A DNA stretch of 64,000 nucleotides from JBMOUD01 sp049319665 (GCF_049319665.1 NZ_JBMOUD010000001.1:310001-374000); one strand, 5' to 3'. Shown: positions 52,274 to 61,974, numbered from the stretch's first letter. Translations and numbers: made by a program. Notes: a model not told the origin generated them from the sequence alone.

Positions 52274-52918
52274 TTATTGGTTGACCAATTTAACCGCCTG
52301 GCGGGTGATTTCACCGATTTGCTGCCATTCGCCTTGACGTACCAGCTCGGGTTTCACCATCCATGAACCACCACAGGCAATGACTCGCGGGATGGCTAAA
52401 AACGCCTGGATATTATTCACATCAATACCGCCGGTAGGCATCAATTGAATCTGAGTATAAGGTGCGAGCAGCGCTTTAATCATATCAATGCCGCCAGAGG
52501 CGACCGCCGGGAAGAATTTCAGCGTGGTTAATCCCATCTCCAATGCCGCTTCAATCGCCATCGGATTATTGACGCCGGGGATAATAGGAATATCGCGCTG
52601 CTGGCAGGCTTTTACCGTATTGGGATTAAACCCCGGTGAGACGATAAAGGACGCGCCTGCTGCCTGCGCAGCGTCAAGCTGCTCGGCGTTAAGTACGGTG
52701 CCTGCACCAATTAACATATCAGGCTGGGCTTGACGTAATAAACGGATCGCCTGTGCTGCCGCATCGGAACGGAAGGTGATTTCCGCTACCGGCAGGCCGT
52801 TATCACACAGTGCTTTGCCGAGCGGAATAATATCTTCGGCACGATCGACGGCAATCACCGGCACGATTTTCAACTGCTTAAGTTGTGCAATCAGCGTTGC
52901 TTCAATACTTTTTGTCAT
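52274..52918 (-). CDS. eda: KDPG/KHG aldolase
   Basis: Class I aldolase of 214 aa that splits 2-keto-3-deoxy-6-phosphogluconate to pyruvate and glyceraldehyde-3-phosphate. Schiff-base lysine K134 in TTLKFFPA and the acid-base E46 in VAEITFRS are clear; GAGTVLNAEQ and PTGGID phosphate-site motifs present. ATG 52918 preferred; a frame to 52957 would overlap kdgK. Final step for the hexuronate genes in this operon; a second, glucose-linked eda may exist elsewhere in the genome. Confidence 0.95.
   Translation of the reverse strand: MTKSIEATLIAQLKQLKIVPVIAVDRAEDIIPLGKALCDNGLPVAEITFRSDAAAQAIRLLRQAQPDMLIGAGTVLNAEQLDAAQAAGASFIVSPGFNPNTVKACQQRDIPIIPGVNNPMAIEAALEMGLTTLKFFPAVASGGIDMIKALLAPYTQIQLMPTGGIDVNNIQAFLAIPRVIACGGSWMVKPELVRQGEWQQIGEITRQAVKLVNQ
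52276..52289 (-). promoter_or_regulatory. UxuR/ExuR-type operator upstream of uxuR
   Basis: ATTGGTTGACCAAT, a perfect inverted repeat ATTGGT/ACCAAT. It overlaps the last codons of eda (VNQ-stop) and lies about 65 bp before uxuR, consistent with autoregulation or an internal promoter. Confidence 0.75.
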
Positions 52919-52949
52919 CAGGATTTTCTCTTTGGTTGTATTTTCAATA

Positions 52950-53903
52950 CTACGCATAAATGCTGAAGCTGTCGGTCACGGTTTGCGTCGCCTCTCGCGG
53001 CACAATCGCCCCTTTATGTTGAATCACCACGCCAGCCAGTTGATGCCCCATTTTTGCCGCCTGTTCGCCGCCGTGACCGGATAAGAACCCGGCTAAAAAT
53101 CCGGCGTTAAATGCATCGCCCGCCGAGGTGGTATCAACGACGTTGGCGACAGGTTGAGTTGGGATCAACAATGGCGCAGCGGGTTGAGTAAAGTCTTGCC
53201 ACCAACATCCTTGAGCACCGGCTTTCACCACCGCTTTTTTTACCCCCGCTTGCTGTAAACGCCGCAAGGTCGCGGCAATATTGCCATCGCCCCACAGGCG
53301 TTGCTCGTCATCGTCGGTGACGAGTGCCAGTGAAGTCACCGCCAGCAGACGTTGATAACAGTGGCGAGTCTGCTCGGCAGAGTCCCACAGGGCGGGGCGA
53401 TAATTACTATCAAAGATAATCAGCTTACCTTGTTCAGCTAGCATTTCTAACAGGCTCATCAAGGATAGACGGTCCGCAGCGGGCAAAATAGCCAAACTAA
53501 TGCCGCTGACATAGATGACATCTACCGCCTGCAACGCGTGTGCAATACGTGAAAACTCGGGGTGCTGTAACAACCAGCGGGCGGCAGAGTCTTTACGCCA
53601 GTAAAGAAAAGATCGTTCACCCCGTGCGTCGAGTTGAATCATATATAAGCCTGGCTGGTGCAGCTCATCGCGTAATACTAGCTGGGTATTGATACCTTCT
53701 TGTTGCCAGCGGTTAATCATCCCTTCACTGAGTGAGTCGACCCCCATTGCGCTGACAAAATGAACGGACATCTGCTGCCTGACCGCGCGCGCCAGATAGA
53801 CCGCGCTATTGAGCACATCACCGCCGAAGGTTTGCTGCATGACACCAAACGGCGTGCCGCTAAGCTCAATCATACATTCGCCGATCAACGCTATCTGCTG
53901 CAT
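52950..53903 (-). CDS. kdgK: 2-keto-3-deoxygluconate kinase
   Basis: PfkB/ribokinase-family kinase of 317 aa phosphorylating KDG to KDPG with ATP. N-terminal GECMIELSG, the loop ITDRV-like region replaced by FVSAMGVDSLSEGM, and the C-terminal anion-hole motif DTTSAGDAFNAGFLAG with catalytic Asp. Overlaps the uxaC 3' end by 13 bp, so translation is coupled. Acts directly before eda. Confidence 0.94.
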   Translation of the reverse strand: MQQIALIGECMIELSGTPFGVMQQTFGGDVLNSAVYLARAVRQQMSVHFVSAMGVDSLSEGMINRWQQEGINTQLVLRDELHQPGLYMIQLDARGERSFLYWRKDSAARWLLQHPEFSRIAHALQAVDVIYVSGISLAILPAADRLSLMSLLEMLAEQGKLIIFDSNYRPALWDSAEQTRHCYQRLLAVTSLALVTDDDEQRLWGDGNIAATLRRLQQAGVKKAVVKAGAQGCWWQDFTQPAAPLLIPTQPVANVVDTTSAGDAFNAGFLAGFLSGHGGEQAAKMGHQLAGVVIQHKGAIVPREATQTVTDSFSIYA

Positions 53904-55324
53904 GTTGCCGCCCCTTGAATCTGGAAATAACGCTGGGCATTGTTAAAGCAAATATCTTGTACCATCTGGCCGAGTAACTCGCGGTCATTCGGGATTTCAC
54001 CTTCTTCGGCCCACTGACCGAGCAGATTGCACAGAATACGGCGGAAATATTCGTGGCGCGTATAAGAGAGGAAGCTGCGTGAATCGGTCAACATGCCCAC
54101 GAACTGGCTGAGCAGGCTCATTTGCGATAGCTGGGTTAATTGGCGCAACATGCCATCTTTTTGATCATTGAACCACCAGCCAGAACCAAACTGTACTTTG
54201 CCTGCTATGCCTGGAGCTTGGAAATTACCCACCATGCTCGCGAGGACTTCGTTATCCCGCGGGTTGAGGCAATAAAGAATCGTTTTGGGCAGCTCATTGG
54301 TGACATCCATGCTGTCTAGCAGGCGGGAAAGCGGCCAGGCGAGCGGATTATCGCCAATAGAATCAAACCCGCTATCGGCCCCAAGCTGGCGGAACAGCCG
54401 GGTATTGTTATTACGGATTGCGCCAATATGTAGCTGCATTACCCAACCAAGGCGGGCATATTGCCGCCCCAGCCAGACCAGCACGGCGGTGGTGAATTGC
54501 GCGATCTCGCTGTCATCAAGCGGGACGCCAGCCAAACGTTTTTTCAGAATCGCATCCAACTGCTTATCATCTGGCACCGGCGCATAGCGCAGCGTTTCAA
54601 TGCCATGATCTGCCGCCCGGCAGCCGTGGGCAGCAAAGTGATCCAAACGCTGGCTTAATGCATCGCGTAAATCATCAAAGCGCTCGATGGTAATATCCGT
54701 GACCTGGCCGAGTTTATGTAGATAATCAACAAAGCCATCTAGCTCTATTTTAAACGCTTTATCTGGACGCCAGCTCGGCGCGACCTCGATATCGATACTG
54801 CTATCGGTGGCAATCTGGTGGTGATATTCCAGCGAGTCAATCGGGTCATCAGTCGTCCCGACAAAACGCACGTTCATTTGGCGCATAATACCGCGTGCCG
54901 AAAATGCAGGTGTGGCGAGTTGTTCGTTGCACTGCTGCCAGATTTTCTCCGCCGTATCGGGGCTAAACAACGTATTGGTGATGCCGAACGGGCGGCGCAA
55001 TTCAAGGTGCGTCCAGTGATAGAGCGGATTACCCAAGGTTTTTGGCACCGTTTTGGCCCAAGCCAAATATTTATCATAATCCGAGGTACTTTTGCCGGTA
55101 ATCAGCGCTTCTTCCACACCAACCGCCCGCAGCGCGCGCCATTTATAGTGATCGCCTTCTAGCCAGATTTGCGTCAGGTTTTCGAATCGGCGGTCTTGGG
55201 CAATATCCTGCGGATTAAGGTGGCAGTGATAATCATAAATTGGCATGGCGGCAGCAAAATCGTGGTACAGCGCGCGGCCTGTCGCATTACGCAGTAAAAA
55301 ATCTTCATTCATAAATGGGGTCAT
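53891..55324 (-). CDS. uxaC: Uronate isomerase
   Basis: TIM-barrel amidohydrolase-like isomerase of 477 aa interconverting glucuronate/fructuronate and galacturonate/tagaturonate. It starts MTPFMNEDFLLRNATGRALY and keeps the zinc site IYDYHCHLNPQDI, GTTDDPIDSLE and TDSRSFLSYTRHEYFRR motifs of UxaC. ATG 55324 sits behind GGAGGAGAACAGTA; a longer frame to 55381 runs through a 12-bp direct repeat (ATGTTGAGCACC twice) and is not favoured. Confidence 0.96.
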   Translation of the reverse strand: MTPFMNEDFLLRNATGRALYHDFAAAMPIYDYHCHLNPQDIAQDRRFENLTQIWLEGDHYKWRALRAVGVEEALITGKSTSDYDKYLAWAKTVPKTLGNPLYHWTHLELRRPFGITNTLFSPDTAEKIWQQCNEQLATPAFSARGIMRQMNVRFVGTTDDPIDSLEYHHQIATDSSIDIEVAPSWRPDKAFKIELDGFVDYLHKLGQVTDITIERFDDLRDALSQRLDHFAAHGCRAADHGIETLRYAPVPDDKQLDAILKKRLAGVPLDDSEIAQFTTAVLVWLGRQYARLGWVMQLHIGAIRNNNTRLFRQLGADSGFDSIGDNPLAWPLSRLLDSMDVTNELPKTILYCLNPRDNEVLASMVGNFQAPGIAGKVQFGSGWWFNDQKDGMLRQLTQLSQMSLLSQFVGMLTDSRSFLSYTRHEYFRRILCNLLGQWAEEGEIPNDRELLGQMVQDICFNNAQRYFQIQGAATCSR

Positions 55325-55387
55325 TACTGTTCTCCTCCGGTGCTCAACATTGATTTCTTTGGTGCTCAACATCGTTTCCACCGCTAG

Positions 55388-56848
55388 TCACAACGCTTCT
55401 ACTGCGGCTCGCGCACCGATTTGGCATAAGCGCTGATAAATCGTGGTCAGTTGATCGACAAAGCTCTGGCAGGCCAGCAGGTCGCGGCAAAAGATCTCGT
55501 CAATGGCCAGCAGGGCGTAAACGCGCTGTGCGGGCTCGTCGTATTGCTGATGGATCTGCTGATAACGACTCAGCAGCGGGTCGACTACTTCAATAGGCTG
55601 GCCTTGTTCATCCACGCCGCTGACATAGCGCATCCATCCTGCGACGCCTAACACTAAATGACGATAATCGGTGCCGTTGGCGAGATGGCTGCGGATTGAA
55701 TCGAGCAGCCGCTGCGGCAGTTTTTGGCTGCCGTCCATCGCAATCTGCCAGGTACGATGTTTTAACGATGGATTTTCAAAACGGCTAATCAACTGTTGGG
55801 CATAATGCTGAAGATCGGTGCCTTGCGGCATTGACAGCGTCGGTGCCTGTTCATCAAGCATCAGCGCTAACGCTGCGCGGCGATAAGCCGGGTTACTCAT
55901 GGTATCGGCGATGGTGTCATAGCCGCCCAAATAGCCCAGGTAGGCCAGAAACGAATGGCTGCCGTTGAGCATGCGCAGTTTCATGGCTTCAAATGGCGCA
56001 ACGTCGGCAACAAACTGTGCGCCCACGTTGTCCCAATCCGGGCGGCCATTGGCAAAGTTATCTTCAATCACCCATTGGCGGAAGGGTTCACAGGCAATCG
56101 CACAAGGGTCATAAACGCCGAGCTGTCCGGCAATCTGTTGCAGGGTGTCTTCGGTGACAGCAGGCACAATGCGATCAACCATCGTTGCAGGGAAGGTGAC
56201 ATGCTGGCGAATCCACTCGGCGAGCGTGGCATCTCGTGCACTGGCGAGCCCCAACACGGCGGCCTGCGCCACCTTGCCATTGTTGTGCAGGTTATCGCAG
56301 GACAGTACGCTAAAGGCACTTAACCCGCGCTGACGGCGGCGGTGTAAAGCTTCAACAAGGTAGCCCATTGCAGATTTTGGCTGCTGCGGGTGCCGCAGGT
56401 CGTTTTCAATCAGCGGGCTATGCTTATCAAGCTCGCCGTGGCTAATGCAATAACCTTTCTCAGTCAGCGTCAGAGAAACAATCGCGGTTTCTGGACGTGC
56501 TAAGGCCTCGATAATCGCCTCACAGCCATCAAATTCCGGGTGCAGCGCTTGCTTTACTGAACCGATAACTTTTAACTCTGTATCGGTTGCGCCGCGTTCT
56601 GCCACGGTATAAAGCAACGCTTGTGCGTTGAGTTGGGCAATCAGTTTCGCGCTGTTACCCGGCATAATACTGACTTCACAAATCCCCCAATCGCTGTCGC
56701 TAGATTCCAGTAAATGGTGGGTGAACAACGCCTGGTGAGCACGGTGAAATGCCCCGCAGCCCAGATGGACAATGCGCGCAACCAGCCGCGATGACTGCCA
56801 CGCAGGACGGGCAACCGTAAGCGGGCCGGTGGCGAGATTGTTATCCAT
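55388..56848 (-). CDS. uxuB: Fructuronate reductase (mannonate oxidoreductase)
   Basis: Polyol-type long-chain dehydrogenase of 486 aa reducing D-fructuronate to D-mannonate with NADH. Rossmann segment IVHLGCGAFHRAHQALF near 27, FVADVAPFEAMKLRMLNGSH with the catalytic Lys, and the C-terminal helical domain. Could be UxaB (tagaturonate reductase) by family alone, but the neighbours uxuA and uxuR and similarity to UxuB favour this call. Confidence 0.93.
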   Translation of the reverse strand: MDNNLATGPLTVARPAWQSSRLVARIVHLGCGAFHRAHQALFTHHLLESSDSDWGICEVSIMPGNSAKLIAQLNAQALLYTVAERGATDTELKVIGSVKQALHPEFDGCEAIIEALARPETAIVSLTLTEKGYCISHGELDKHSPLIENDLRHPQQPKSAMGYLVEALHRRRQRGLSAFSVLSCDNLHNNGKVAQAAVLGLASARDATLAEWIRQHVTFPATMVDRIVPAVTEDTLQQIAGQLGVYDPCAIACEPFRQWVIEDNFANGRPDWDNVGAQFVADVAPFEAMKLRMLNGSHSFLAYLGYLGGYDTIADTMSNPAYRRAALALMLDEQAPTLSMPQGTDLQHYAQQLISRFENPSLKHRTWQIAMDGSQKLPQRLLDSIRSHLANGTDYRHLVLGVAGWMRYVSGVDEQGQPIEVVDPLLSRYQQIHQQYDEPAQRVYALLAIDEIFCRDLLACQSFVDQLTTIYQRLCQIGARAAVEAL

Positions 56849-56884
56849 AATTGACTCCTTTTGCGTGGCAGCCTATCGGGCAGA

Positions 56885-58087
56885 TTATTTGCCTGACGGC
56901 AGGCGATGATTAAAGAAAGCGCGATTAACCGCTAACTCGACGCCTCGTACTTCGGCCAGACCTTTCAGGCGGCCAATCGCTGAATAACCGGGGTTGGTTT
57001 TCTTTTTCAGATCATCCAACATTTGATGTCCGTGGTCTGGACGCATTGGGATAGGATCTTCTTGACCGGCAGTGCGACGACGGTGTTCTTCGCTGGCAAT
57101 GGCTTTCACCACCTCGTACATATCCACATCGCCATATAAATGCGCAGCTTCATGGAAGGTTTTTGGATTCTCTTCACGTAGCGTCGAGCGTAAATGCGTG
57201 AAGTAAATCCGTGGGCCAAACTGCTCAATCATATTGACCAAATCGTTATCGGCCCGTACGCCGTAAGAACCGGTGCACATGGTAAAACCGTTAGCACTAC
57301 TGCTGACCTCATCAACCATCCATTGCATATCTTCAATGGTAGAGACAATGCGCGGCAGACCAAGAATAGGGCGCGGAGGATCGTCCGGGTGCACCGCCAT
57401 ACGAATGCCCACTTCTTCGGCGACCGGAATAATGCCACGCAAGAAATAAGAAAAATGTTCGCGTAATCGCGCTTTATCTATTCCGTCATAACGAGCCAGC
57501 TGTGCGTGGAATTGTTCGAGCGTATAGCCTTCTTCTGCACCCGGCAGGCCGGCGATAATATTGCCAATCAGGCGCGCTTTATCATCGTCAGACATGGCGG
57601 CAAAATAGTGCTGCGCTTGCTCTACTTCCTCAGCGGTATAATCTTTTTGCGCACCGTGGCGTTGCAGTAGGTGGATATCAAAAGCGGCAAAGGCGATTTG
57701 GTCAAAACGCAGCGCCTTTGAACCATCCGCCAGCTCGTATTCCAGATCGGTACGCGTCCAATCGAGGATTGGCATAAAGTTGTAGCAGATAGTGTAAATG
57801 CCGCAGGCGGCGAGGTTGCGTAGAGTCTGCTGGTAATTTTTGATCCACAAATCGTACTGCCCGCTGTGGGTTTTTATCTCTTCATGAATCGGCACACTTT
57901 CAACCACTGACCAGACCAGACCGGCGGCTGCAATCATCTCTTTGCGCTTAACGATCTCCTCAATCGGCCAGACTTCGCCGTTGGGAATATGGTGTAACGC
58001 CGTGACCACGCCGGTTGCTCCAGCCTGACGAACATCCGCCAGACTGACCGGATCGTTTGGTCCATACCAACGCCAGGTTTGCTTCAT
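56885..58087 (-). CDS. uxuA: Mannonate dehydratase
   Basis: Dehydratase of 400 aa turning D-mannonate into KDG; E. coli UxuA is 394 aa and nearly identical at the start (MKQTWRWYGPNDPVSLADVR) and through metal-site regions such as RMAVHPDDPPRPILGLPRI, FTMCTGSYGVRADNDLV and IPMRPDHGHQMLDDLKKK. AGGAG 7 nt before ATG 58087 fixes the start. First gene of the operon uxuA-uxuB-uxaC-kdgK-eda-uxuR. Confidence 0.97.
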   Translation of the reverse strand: MKQTWRWYGPNDPVSLADVRQAGATGVVTALHHIPNGEVWPIEEIVKRKEMIAAAGLVWSVVESVPIHEEIKTHSGQYDLWIKNYQQTLRNLAACGIYTICYNFMPILDWTRTDLEYELADGSKALRFDQIAFAAFDIHLLQRHGAQKDYTAEEVEQAQHYFAAMSDDDKARLIGNIIAGLPGAEEGYTLEQFHAQLARYDGIDKARLREHFSYFLRGIIPVAEEVGIRMAVHPDDPPRPILGLPRIVSTIEDMQWMVDEVSSSANGFTMCTGSYGVRADNDLVNMIEQFGPRIYFTHLRSTLREENPKTFHEAAHLYGDVDMYEVVKAIASEEHRRRTAGQEDPIPMRPDHGHQMLDDLKKKTNPGYSAIGRLKGLAEVRGVELAVNRAFFNHRLPSGK

Positions 58088-58281
58088 CGTCATCTCTCCT
58101 TCTATGGTTGCGGGCCAACTATTGCTGATTGGCGACATCCCTGCCTGAATGGTCTGCCTATCACGCCATGAGATAAATGGTTGACCACTATATGATTATC
58201 GGCCCAGCCGTGAGCTGACAAGGCCTATCCTGTCGGCTAGATTCGGCCTGCATTGGTCACAAGTCAATCTGAATAGCAAAA

Positions 58282-58293
58282 TTGGTTAACCAA
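58282..58293. promoter_or_regulatory. UxuR/ExuR operator, uxuA side
   Basis: TTGGTTAACCAA, a perfect palindrome, extended to ATTGGTTAACCAAAT; about 195 bp before uxuA. Confidence 0.78.
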
Positions 58294-58500
58294 ATCACGA
58301 ATTGGGTAAAAAGTGGATAACCTATTTTAGAAGCATGACTGCGATCAATTTTTTACCCATTTGACCTCTTCACACTAGCCACTCATCACCATTAACAGTG
58401 TTATCGAAAATCTAATGCTGTTTCCTAAAACCTATTTTTAATAAAAACCAATGATGGCCAAACAAGATGTGCGGAGAAGTCTTGCCACTCAATATTGAAT

Positions 58501-58512
58501 TTGGTCAACCAA
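58501..58512. promoter_or_regulatory. UxuR/ExuR operator, transporter side
   Basis: TTGGTCAACCAA, extended to AATTTGGTCAACCAATTT; about 77 bp before the exuT-like start. Confidence 0.78.
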
Positions 58513-58588
58513 TTTACTGTTGATTCATTTCTCGTGGTAGGCCATCAGGTCTGAGAAATAAGCACGCTGCTGACATGAGGCTTTCTGC

Positions 58589-59908
58589 ATGAAGATGACC
58601 AAATTGAGATGGTGGATTATTGCGCTGGTTTGTCTGGGAACCATCGTCAACTACCTGTCCCGCAGTTCATTGAGCGTGGCGGCACCCGCGATGATGAAAG
58701 AGCTGCATTTCAATGAACAGCAATATTCCTGGGTGGTCAGTGCCTTCCAATTTTGCTACACCATCGCACAGCCGATTACCGGCTACCTGTTGGATGTGGT
58801 GGGGTTGAAAATTGGTTTCGCGATTTTTGCGCTGCTATGGTCGCTGGTCAACATGGCGCATGCTTTGGCCGGCGGCTGGATAAGTTTGGCATTCTTGCGC
58901 GGGTTAATGGGGCTGACCGAAGCCTCGGCTATTCCGGCGGGTATTAAAGCCAGCGCCGAATGGTTCCCGACCAAAGAGCGCGGTATTGCCGGTGGACTGT
59001 TTAATATTGGCACCTCGATTGGGGCGATGTTAGCGCCGCCGCTGGTGGTATGGTCGATGCTGACCTTCGCCGACAGCGGCATGGGCACTGAGATGGCTTT
59101 TGTGATTACCGGGGCTATCGGCGTGCTGTTCTCAATCACCTGGTTCCTGATTTATCGTTCGCCAAATAAACACCCGTGGATCACCCCGAAAGAGCTGCGT
59201 TATATCGAGGAGGGGCAAGAGAGTTATCTGCAAGCCGATGACAAGAAGCCGGCGGTGAAACAGATCATGAAACAGCGTAATTTTTGGGGGCTGGCACTGG
59301 CACGTTTTCTGGCCGACCCTGCGTGGGGCACGCTGAGTTTCTGGATGCCGTTGTATCTGATTAACGTCATGCATCTGCCGCTTAAAGAGATTGCTATGTT
59401 CGCCTGGCTGCCTTTTTTAGCCGCCGATTTTGGCTGTCTGGCCGGGGGGTTCTTAGCCAAATTCTTTATGGAAAAGCTCAATATGACTACCATCAACGCC
59501 CGTCGAGCCAGCTTTACTATTGGCGCGGTGCTGATGATTTCGATTGGCTTTGTCAGCATTACCACTAATCCCTATATTGCGATTGCCTTAATGAGCATCG
59601 GCGGTTTTGCCCACCAGACTTTATCGACGGTGGTCATTACCATGTCGGCTGACTTGTTTAAGAAAAACGAAGTGGCAACGGTGGCCGGATTAGCCGGTTC
59701 TGCGGCCTGGCTAGGACAATTAACCTTTAACCTGTTTATGGGCGCGCTGGTGACCATTATTGGCTACGGCCCGTTCTTTATTGCGCTGAGCCTGTTCGAT
59801 ATCGTCGGCGCAATTTTGCTGTGGGTACTGATTGTTGATCCACAAAAGAGTGATCCACAACAAAGGCATCAACCGCCGGTTACCCAGTCACTCAATAGCA
59901 ACGCCTGA
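58589..59908 (+). CDS. exuT: Hexuronate transporter, ExuT-like MFS
   Basis: Anion:cation symporter-family MFS protein of 439 aa with 12 membrane segments. It parallels E. coli ExuT: LRWWIIALVCLGTIVNYLSR, GYLLDVVGLKIGFAIFALLW, IPAGIKASAEWFPTKERGIA, GTSIGAMLAPPLVVWSM, RFLADPAWGTLSFWMPLYL and IGGFAHQTLSTVVITMSADL. Imports glucuronate or galacturonate. Divergent from uxuA under shared operators. It could be a paralog of ExuT with a related acid sugar as substrate. Confidence 0.88.
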   Translation: MKMTKLRWWIIALVCLGTIVNYLSRSSLSVAAPAMMKELHFNEQQYSWVVSAFQFCYTIAQPITGYLLDVVGLKIGFAIFALLWSLVNMAHALAGGWISLAFLRGLMGLTEASAIPAGIKASAEWFPTKERGIAGGLFNIGTSIGAMLAPPLVVWSMLTFADSGMGTEMAFVITGAIGVLFSITWFLIYRSPNKHPWITPKELRYIEEGQESYLQADDKKPAVKQIMKQRNFWGLALARFLADPAWGTLSFWMPLYLINVMHLPLKEIAMFAWLPFLAADFGCLAGGFLAKFFMEKLNMTTINARRASFTIGAVLMISIGFVSITTNPYIAIALMSIGGFAHQTLSTVVITMSADLFKKNEVATVAGLAGSAAWLGQLTFNLFMGALVTIIGYGPFFIALSLFDIVGAILLWVLIVDPQKSDPQQRHQPPVTQSLNSNA

Positions 59909-59910
59909 AC

Positions 59911-61854
59911 CTAGGCGGGCATCGTCCACACCGCATCACGCACGTTGATCGCTCTGGGCAGTAATCCCAGAGCGTAAAACCGGTCGGCAATACTCTGTTG
60001 CTCACGTATTACCTGTAAATCCATCACCCGCGTCGCATGGTCGCGGCGTGACAACGCCTGTTCCAGCGAGCTTGATGGCAGGCCAAGTTCGCTGGCCAGA
60101 AAGCGCGCGGCTTCAGCCGGTTGGCTGGCAATAAAGCGGCCGGTCAGTTGCAGCGTTTGCATCATGTCTTGCAGTAAATCGCCGGACTGTTCGGCAAAGC
60201 GGCGCTGTGCCAGATAAAACTGCTGATTGAGCACCAGGTGCGTGCCATCGGCTATCACTCGCAGCGTGCCGGAACGCTCGGCATCGCTGAGCAGCGGGTC
60301 CCACATCATCCAGGCATCGACGGCTTGATAATCGGTGGCGGCCAATGGGTACTTGGGTGGGGCATAAACCACTCGCACATCATTAAGCGTCAAGCCCTGT
60401 TCATCGAGCATCTGTACTAACAGGTAGTGAACATTGGACCCTTTATTGACCGCAATACGTTTACCGCGTAAATCTCCCGCGTGACGGATGGGGCTGTCGG
60501 TGGGGACCACCATTGCCACACTTTGCGGCGCAGGAGGTTCGTAGCCGATATAGACCAGCGAATTACCCTGTGCCTGAGCAAAGATCGGCGGTACTTCACC
60601 GGTGGTACCAAAATCAATCTCATCATTGTTGAGCGCATGCAGTAGCTGTGGCCCGGCGGGGAATTCACTCCACAAGATATTGATATTTTGCCCGGCAAAG
60701 CGCTGCTCCAGACTTTGTCGAGCTTTCAGCACGCCGAGGTTGCCGAATTTCTGATAACCAATACGCAGCTCCCGCTCTTGCCCGCGCACTGCGCCCGTTG
60801 GGCGTTCAAACGTAATGTTATTACGGCGGCGTGGTTTAATCAGTCCCAAATGCGCCAAATGGGTACGCAGCGTATTGCGGCTAATGCCCAGACGTTCCGC
60901 AGTTTGCAACTGATTACCCTCGTTGGCATCAAAGGCATTGCGCACCAACGCATTGACTACACGCTGATAGAGTTGTGGCGTCTCGCTTTGTAACTGTTGA
61001 CGCATAAAATGTTCGATAGCGTCATCGGTGTTAATCCCGGATGCCAGAACGCCCTGATTAAAGGCCGAGGCATTAAAGCTCAACGGATTAAGCCTTAATT
61101 GCTGAGGTTCAATCACCTCGTCTTTGCTGAGCAGGACGGCGTTGTGCAGCGTGTTTTCCAGTTCACGAATATTACCCGGCCAGTGGTAGTCGAGCAGCGT
61201 TTGCAGCGTCTGTTCTGTCAGCCGCAGGCGAGGGCGCCCCAAACGGCGGGCATAAAGGCGTAAAAAGTGATTGGCCAGCACGGGAATATCATCCGGGCGC
61301 TGACGCAGTGGTGGCAAAGTTACTGCCGCGACGTTAAGACGATAATAGAGGTCTTCGCGAAACTGCTTCTCACGGATGGCATTGGCTAAATCAACATGGG
61401 TCGCTGCAATCACCCGTACATTGACCTTCAGCGCTTTGCGTGAGCCGACGCGGGTGATTTCCCGCTCTTGTAACACGCGCAGCAGCTTGACCTGTAACGG
61501 CAGGCTCAGCTCGCCAATCTCATCGAGTAATAAGGTGCCGCCTTCTGCCGCTTCAAACCAGCCTTGGTGAGTATGTGTCGCGCCGGTAAATGCCCCTTTT
61601 TCATGCCCGAACAGCTCAGCTTCGGCCAGACTGGCCGTTAGCGCGCCGCAGTTTACCGCCAAAAAGGGCTGCTGGTGCCGTTTGCTGTTGTGATGTAGAT
61701 AGCGAGCAACCACCTCTTTGCCGGTACCTGTTTCGCCGACGATCAGCACCGTCGCATCGGTGGGGGCCAAGCGGTCTAATACGCTTTGAAACGCAATAGA
61801 AGCCGGATCGATTAAGGTCGGCTTATCAGATGCGTAGGGCTGTGGATTGTGCAT
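59911..61854 (-). CDS. Sigma-54 activator fused to an SsuA-like sulfonate-binding domain
   Basis: Protein of 647 aa. It opens almost directly with an AAA+ sigma-54 interaction domain (Walker A GETGTGKE 40-47, ELFGHEKGAFTGA with GAFTGA 87-92, Walker B GGTLLLDEIGEL, arginine region FREDLYYRLN), with no N-terminal receiver or GAF. A Fis-type helix-turn-helix (QTAERLGISRNTLRTHLAHL) lies near 318-340. From about 358 to the end is an ABC-type binding-protein domain of the SsuA/TauA/NMT1 class (RIGYQKFGNLGVLKARQSLE, LNNDEIDFGTTGEVPP, RGKRIAVNKGSNVHYLLVQM, DAWMMWDP) without signal peptide, so a cytosolic ligand sensor. Divergent from ssuD, which has a sigma-54 promoter: it should activate sulfonate use. 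Confidence 0.9.
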   Translation of the reverse strand: MHNPQPYASDKPTLIDPASIAFQSVLDRLAPTDATVLIVGETGTGKEVVARYLHHNSKRHQQPFLAVNCGALTASLAEAELFGHEKGAFTGATHTHQGWFEAAEGGTLLLDEIGELSLPLQVKLLRVLQEREITRVGSRKALKVNVRVIAATHVDLANAIREKQFREDLYYRLNVAAVTLPPLRQRPDDIPVLANHFLRLYARRLGRPRLRLTEQTLQTLLDYHWPGNIRELENTLHNAVLLSKDEVIEPQQLRLNPLSFNASAFNQGVLASGINTDDAIEHFMRQQLQSETPQLYQRVVNALVRNAFDANEGNQLQTAERLGISRNTLRTHLAHLGLIKPRRRNNITFERPTGAVRGQERELRIGYQKFGNLGVLKARQSLEQRFAGQNINILWSEFPAGPQLLHALNNDEIDFGTTGEVPPIFAQAQGNSLVYIGYEPPAPQSVAMVVPTDSPIRHAGDLRGKRIAVNKGSNVHYLLVQMLDEQGLTLNDVRVVYAPPKYPLAATDYQAVDAWMMWDPLLSDAERSGTLRVIADGTHLVLNQQFYLAQRRFAEQSGDLLQDMMQTLQLTGRFIASQPAEAARFLASELGLPSSSLEQALSRRDHATRVMDLQVIREQQSIADRFYALGLLPRAINVRDAVWTMPA

Positions 61855-61935
61855 ATCGGCTCCAGGGTATTAACAGCGGCGGAGGAAAACTTTATCTCAG
61901 GCAACGGGCGAGGGCGAGAGGGGGAATTTGCTGCT

Positions 61936-61974
61936 TTGCTGCAAATGCAGCAGTAAAACAGCAACAGCTGTTGC
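61936..61974. promoter_or_regulatory. Palindromic upstream activator sites
   Basis: Two inverted repeats 8 bp apart: TTGCTGCAAATGCAGCA (61936-61952) and GCAACAGCTGTTGC (61961-61974). They lie about 75-115 bp upstream of the -24/-12 promoter, the usual distance for sigma-54 activator binding. A half site TGCAGCA recurs at 61978. Confidence 0.72.

Larger units (their letters stand above)
58088..58588. promoter_or_regulatory. Divergent uxuA / exuT control region
   Basis: About 500 bp with several UxuR/ExuR-type inverted repeats: TGGTTGACCA at 58178-58187, TTGGTTAACCAA at 58282-58293 and TTGGTCAACCAA at 58501-58512. The first two are placed to act on uxuA, the last on the transporter gene. A further half-site-like GAATTGGGTAAAAAG lies near 58300. 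Catabolite (CRP) control is likely by analogy but no clean site was identified. Confidence 0.75.

Noticed and set aside
55339..55381. Longer uxaC start through a 12-bp direct repeat
   Set aside because: The ATG at 55324 has a strong GGAGGAG site and matches the known UxaC N-terminus; the extension has no family support.
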